Both the position numbers and the translations under genes were made by a program. Under the pieces are notes generated by a model. It made no database searches. It was not told the origin of the DNA and saw nothing but the letters and a program-made list of their open reading frames with translations. Of a stretch of DNA of 17,361 nt, positions 14,423 through 17,361 are shown piece by piece; the first letter of the stretch is position 1; each line of letters begins with the position of its first letter. The DNA is taken from positions 1 through 17,361 of the forward strand of contig JBMNTU010000047.1 in assembly GCA_050945895.1 (NCBI GenBank), written 5' to 3'. Source of the DNA: JBMNTU01 sp050945895. GTDB lineage: Bacteria; Bacillota; Clostridia; Christensenellales; Christensenellaceae.

Positions 14423-14911
14423 TTACTCTCGGTTGAAGTAATTGAAGCCGTATTCTTCCATAACCTCGGCCGTGTTTGTGGAAACATCTACATTATAGGG
14501 AGCCACCACAAAAATATTGCGTGCCGCTTTCCGTATATTGCCGTTTAAGGCATATACCGCGCCGCTGATAAAATCGAGAATGCGCTGTGCCACATCGGTA
14601 TCCAGCTCGTCCAGGTTAACAATAATTGGTTTTCTTTCCTTCAGGTTGTCAATAATGCTCTGCGTGTCTTCGTAAGAAACCGGCTTGTAAATGAGTACGC
14701 GTACTTTACTTGTATCCGGAACACCTGTCACTTTTCCCGTATCTCCTCTTTTTTTATATTTTTTGTCCGGGGCAGGAGGAACATAATCGTCCTCCGGAAA
14801 ATCCATCATACCCTCTTCTATTTCGTCTTCTTCATAAAAATCCTGTTCCATTTCAGGATCTGTTTCCTCCAGACCAATAAAAGACAATATTTTTTGTCCG
14901 ATTTTTGCCAT
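14423..14911 (-). CDS. sepF: SepF, FtsZ membrane anchor and cell-division protein
   Basis: SepF polymerises into rings, tethers FtsZ to the membrane and shapes the septum in Gram-positive bacteria. The 162-residue product has the N-terminal amphipathic membrane helix (AKIGQKILSFIGLEE), an acidic variable linker (about 20-60), and the SepF domain from about residue 68: VRVLIYKPVSYEDTQSIID, then KPIIVNLDELD, RILDFISGAVYALNG and a C-terminal strand NIFVVAPYNV. ATG at 14911 has GGAGG seven bases upstream; the frame also has a TTG one codon earlier. The usual downstream ylmG and ylmH genes are absent, so divIVA follows directly after a 114-bp spacer. Confidence 0.96.
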   Translation of the reverse strand: MAKIGQKILSFIGLEETDPEMEQDFYEEDEIEEGMMDFPEDDYVPPAPDKKYKKRGDTGKVTGVPDTSKVRVLIYKPVSYEDTQSIIDNLKERKPIIVNLDELDTDVAQRILDFISGAVYALNGNIRKAARNIFVVAPYNVDVSTNTAEVMEEYGFNYFNRE

Positions 14912-14937
14912 CAACCTGCCTCCTCAGTTATTTATTG

Positions 14938-14965
14938 CAGTTTCTCAAATGATTGTGCCGCAAGC
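14938..14965 (-). repeat. Intercistronic repeat copy 2 (yggS-sepF spacer)
   Basis: Second copy of the 28-bp repeat at 14327-14354. In the frame of yggS on the minus strand it encodes LAAQSFEKL, followed by Q and TAA. It ends 26 bp upstream of the sepF ATG. Two stop codons (yggS TAG and a second TAG at 15016-15018) lie between yggS and this stretch. Confidence 0.75.
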
Positions 14966-15033
14966 ATTTGCCAGAAAACGCTATGCCGCACACATTTTGC
15001 AGCGCGCAGTGTGCGCTACCATTTGTTAATTTG

Positions 15034-15729
15034 CTATATACGCTCTCCAAAAATTGCCGAGCCAACCCGTATCATGTTTGCGCCTTCCAAAATCGCCCAT
15101 TCAAAATCGCCGCTCATGCCCATCGAAAGGTAAGTAAACCCTTCCCTGTATGCTGCAATACGTTCGAATATCCGCCGCGTTTTTTCAAACACACCCCGTA
15201 TCGTTTTTTCGTCATCCACAAAGGGCGCAATCGTCATAAGCCCTTTCAGATTTATGCGGTCATATTTATCAAAGCCTTCCAAAAAGGCGTTTGTTTCTTC
15301 TTCAAAAAAACCGGATTTCGTCTGTTCCCGCGAAATATTCACCTGCATCAGCACATCGAGTGTTTTGTCATGCTTTATGCACTGCTTTTGTATTTCCTCC
15401 GCCAGGGATGTACGATCCAGCGAATGCAACAAAAATATGTTCTTATCAATTATATACTTAACTTTATTCGTTTGCAACTGTCCAATTAAATTCCAGCAAA
15501 TATCGCCGGGAAGCTTATCCTGCTTATCCAGATATTCCTGCACCCGGTTTTCCCCAAACTGTCGCAGCCCTGCATCGTATGCTTGCCTGAGCATTTCTGC
15601 CGGCTTTGTTTTAGAAACGCCCACCAAAGTGATATCTTCGCGCTTTTTGCCTGCTTTTTCCGCACAAAGCCCGATGCGCTGGTAAAGCTCCTCCAAGTTT
15701 TGTTTTATTGTATTGTTTTTTGCCATCAT
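15034..15729 (-). CDS. yggS: YggS/PROSC-family pyridoxal-phosphate homeostasis protein
   Basis: A PLP-binding, fold-III TIM-barrel protein that buffers pyridoxal 5'-phosphate and influences amino-acid balance; it has no known catalytic reaction. The 231-residue length is normal. The cofactor lysine is Lys40 in LVGVSKTKP, followed by FGENRVQEYLDK and the NLIGQLQTNKVK block. The phosphate-binding end reads LSMGMSGDFEWAILEGANM, then IRVGSAIFGER, the family signature. Two adjacent ATGs (15729 and 15726) are possible and neither has a strong ribosome binding site, so translation may depend on coupling with the gene 29 bp upstream. Its place beside sepF is a long-conserved Gram-positive arrangement. 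Confidence 0.97.
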   Translation of the reverse strand: MMAKNNTIKQNLEELYQRIGLCAEKAGKKREDITLVGVSKTKPAEMLRQAYDAGLRQFGENRVQEYLDKQDKLPGDICWNLIGQLQTNKVKYIIDKNIFLLHSLDRTSLAEEIQKQCIKHDKTLDVLMQVNISREQTKSGFFEEETNAFLEGFDKYDRINLKGLMTIAPFVDDEKTIRGVFEKTRRIFERIAAYREGFTYLSMGMSGDFEWAILEGANMIRVGSAIFGERI

Positions 15730-15758
15730 TTATTATTAAACCATTTTTTCCAGGAAAA

Positions 15759-16982
15759 TCAACTTTGAATCTCCATCCCCACAGAAAGCGCCGCCTCGTC
15801 TACCGGCTCCACGATTGCCTGATCTTCCTGGATGATCTTTACGTTTACAGGCACAAACGTTTTTCCATCATCCGTCACAACGTACACGCCCTGTTCCCCT
15901 TCCACTGTCTTAATGGATTCCACCGGAATTTTGAGCCCTTCGAATTTTCTGTATATGGTAGCCTCCGCGCGACGCGTTGTCAGCAGCTCGCCAATGTCTT
16001 CGGTAATTTCAAACATATAAAGCTGTTCACCCTCTGTCGAAACATTGCCAAACACCTTTGCTTCGTACTGCCTGTCCAGCAGCTCGTCGAATACCACAGC
16101 ATGGATGCTTCCCGTCTCAAACTCTATCACTGGCTGTCCCGTATCCAGCACCAGGTACCATTTAAAGTTGTTTACAATCCGGTACAGCGGCTTTTCGATT
16201 GTCTCTTCCGCCTTAACCGCTTCCTTTTGCTGCGCCCCATACAATATATCTGAAATATCCGCCAGCCGTATGTTTTGGATGTTTTCCGCATTAAGCACGC
16301 TTTCCGCGCCGTCAAAATAATAGCTGACCGTTCCCGTTACCGGCGCCGCCAAAACCTCACGCCACCCTTCAATGCGCTCATTGAGCTGTTCTTCCTTGCT
16401 GTAATACTGTTCCAAAAGCTGATCCGCTTCCACCGCACCGTTCAGATATGACTGTTTTTGGTCCATCAGGTCTTTCAGTTGCTGCTCCGCCAGCAGAATA
16501 TCCCCCGGCAGCTCACCCGTTATTATTTGCTTTGCCTCGGCTGCCTTATCCATAATCTGTTTATTCAAGCTGGAAAGATCCGGGTCGTCCGCGTCACTCA
16601 TCAGCTTCGTTTCCTGGTATTGCAAAATGGAGCTTTCCACGTCAATCAACTGGTTCATAATATTATCGTTATAGCCCCATTTATATACCTCAGCAACTGC
16701 CGTGCCGCTTTCCACCCGCTCGCCCTCTTGCTTCAGATAGGTCGCTTTTCCATAGTTTTCGGCAGAAATCACCTGCTCGTCCCGCACCAGTACAACAGGC
16801 GCTTTATATTCAAAGCTGATTTCCCCCTGCTCAACCGTTATTGTATCTACGCCGGACAATAAAAAGACAACGGCAACAACAGCCGCCGCTATTACCCCGA
16901 CAAACACATAAAAGCGCGGGCTCGGTATTCTCTTTACTTTAGCTTTTTTTTCGTATCGTTCATAGTTCTTATTTTCAGGCAT
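15759..16982 (-). CDS. HlyD-like membrane-anchored protein (efflux-adaptor-type)
   Basis: A protein of about 407 residues with a short basic cytoplasmic tail, one N-terminal transmembrane helix (FYVFVGVIAAAVVAVVFLL) and a large outside domain. The outside part has an N-terminal biotinyl-lipoyl-like strand region (AENYGKATYLKQEGERVESG), a central coiled coil (about residues 105-205), the return lipoyl half (APVTGTVSYYFDG) and a beta-rich C-terminal part (GQPVIEFETGSIHAVVFDE, then KIPVESIKTVEGEQGVYVV). This matches HlyD/RND-type membrane-fusion adaptors. No transporter is adjacent, and members beside yggS and sepF in Clostridia have no firm function. ATG at 16982 is preferred, with GGAG nine bases upstream and inside the predicted transcript; ATG at 16997 would add five residues but sits almost at the start site. 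Confidence 0.85.
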   Translation of the reverse strand: MPENKNYERYEKKAKVKRIPSPRFYVFVGVIAAAVVAVVFLLSGVDTITVEQGEISFEYKAPVVLVRDEQVISAENYGKATYLKQEGERVESGTAVAEVYKWGYNDNIMNQLIDVESSILQYQETKLMSDADDPDLSSLNKQIMDKAAEAKQIITGELPGDILLAEQQLKDLMDQKQSYLNGAVEADQLLEQYYSKEEQLNERIEGWREVLAAPVTGTVSYYFDGAESVLNAENIQNIRLADISDILYGAQQKEAVKAEETIEKPLYRIVNNFKWYLVLDTGQPVIEFETGSIHAVVFDELLDRQYEAKVFGNVSTEGEQLYMFEITEDIGELLTTRRAEATIYRKFEGLKIPVESIKTVEGEQGVYVVTDDGKTFVPVNVKIIQEDQAIVEPVDEAALSVGMEIQS

Positions 16983-17011
16983 AAAAAAATTCTCCATTAT
17001 CCATAAAGTCC

Positions 17012-17040
17012 ATTATAATAGAGAATCCGTTATTTTACAA
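17012..17040 (-). promoter_or_regulatory. Predicted sigma-A promoter of the HlyD-yggS-sepF-divIVA cluster
   Basis: On the minus strand TTGTAA (17035-17040), a 17-bp spacer and a perfect TATAAT (17012-17017). The -35 box overlaps the stop codon of the HATPase gene, so the division cluster can be transcribed separately from it. The expected start site is near 17005. Confidence 0.7.
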
Positions 17041-17361
17041 TAATTTCAGGCTTACTTTTACTTCCTTGCCGTGGTTGCTGTATTCTAGGTTATCGCTCAG
17101 ACCCCGGACAAGCATAACCCCCCGGCCCCCTTCGCTCATCAGCCAGTTTTGGTCCCGTATGTCTCTTTTCAGCACTTCGTTGTATTCAAACCCCGTGCCG
17201 TTATTCATAAACATCAGCGTTAATTCCTGGTCATCGTATTCTACAAACATTCTTACCCGCTCGGGCTGCGAATACTGAAAAATATTGACCAAAAGCTCAT
17301 TGGCAACCAGCCGTATCTTATACTCTTGTTCTTCGTTTACAGGCCGTTCACTCTTCAGTAG
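17035..17361 (-). CDS. HATPase_c_2 (anti-sigma-factor/serine-kinase-like) protein, 5' end outside window
   Basis: The last 108 residues of a GHKL-fold protein resembling RsbW/SpoIIAB anti-sigma regulatory kinases; the start lies beyond the window edge. Visible motifs are the N-box helix (KIRLVANELLVNIFQYSQ), a G1 box reading NNGTGF, and a G2 box GGRGVMLVRGLSDNLEY followed by the closing strand GKEVKVSLKLL. The first G1 residue, normally an aspartate that contacts adenine, is Asn here. A partner anti-anti-sigma or SpoIIE-type phosphatase gene, if present, would be upstream of the window. The family assignment is good. The regulatory partner, and whether it still binds ATP, are unknown. Confidence 0.85.
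   Translation of the reverse strand, partial: LLKSERPVNEEQEYKIRLVANELLVNIFQYSQPERVRMFVEYDDQELTLMFMNNGTGFEYNEVLKRDIRDQNWLMSEGGRGVMLVRGLSDNLEYSNHGKEVKVSLKLL

Overview
This window looks like chromosomal DNA from a low-to-mid-GC Gram-positive anaerobe of the Bacillota, most likely class Clostridia. The reasons are strong GGAGG-type ribosome binding sites, a DivIVA/SepF/YggS cell-division cluster, a bacterial V-type ATPase operon in the Enterococcus hirae ntp gene order, a tRNA with encoded CCA, and hemerythrin plus cysteine-rich flavodoxin-fold genes. Species cannot be fixed from the sequence alone. Nearly everything is on the minus strand; the exceptions are a tRNA-Leu and one flavoprotein.

Region 1 (about 82-2440): a methyl-accepting chemotaxis protein gene, complete end to end but interrupted by one in-frame TAG codon in its extracellular sensor domain. 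Diverging from it is a tRNA-Leu(UAG) with a perfect-consensus promoter and a strong intrinsic terminator. Region 2 (2640-4440): a flavodoxin-fold oxidoreductase with five clustered cysteines, convergent with a small two-helix membrane protein of unknown function whose promoter lies inside an inverted repeat. Next comes a complete single-domain hemerythrin, then a hairpin-rich 266-bp spacer.

Region 3 (4443-13316): a nine-gene V/A-type ATPase operon, transcribed on the minus strand in the order G/H-like stalk subunit, I, K, E, C, F, A, B, D. The proteolipid NtpK carries the complete set of residues that bind Na+ in the E. hirae enzyme, so this is probably a sodium-motive rotary ATPase. The subunit C gene has a single-nucleotide frameshift. 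The operon has a good promoter about 205 nt upstream and a leader with a strong 10-bp hairpin.

Region 4 (13532-17361): a division-associated cluster on the minus strand. It contains a partial HATPase (anti-sigma-factor-like) protein, an HlyD-like membrane protein, YggS, SepF and DivIVA, ending at two tandem intrinsic terminators. The spacers after yggS and after sepF share a 28-bp imperfect repeat. Read in the frame of the preceding gene, both copies encode nearly the same nine-residue peptide just before a stop.

No mobile element, CRISPR array, phage gene or clearly new multi-gene system is visible. The most interesting items are the two interrupted genes, the Na+ signature in NtpK, the coding-like intercistronic repeat, and the structured leaders.
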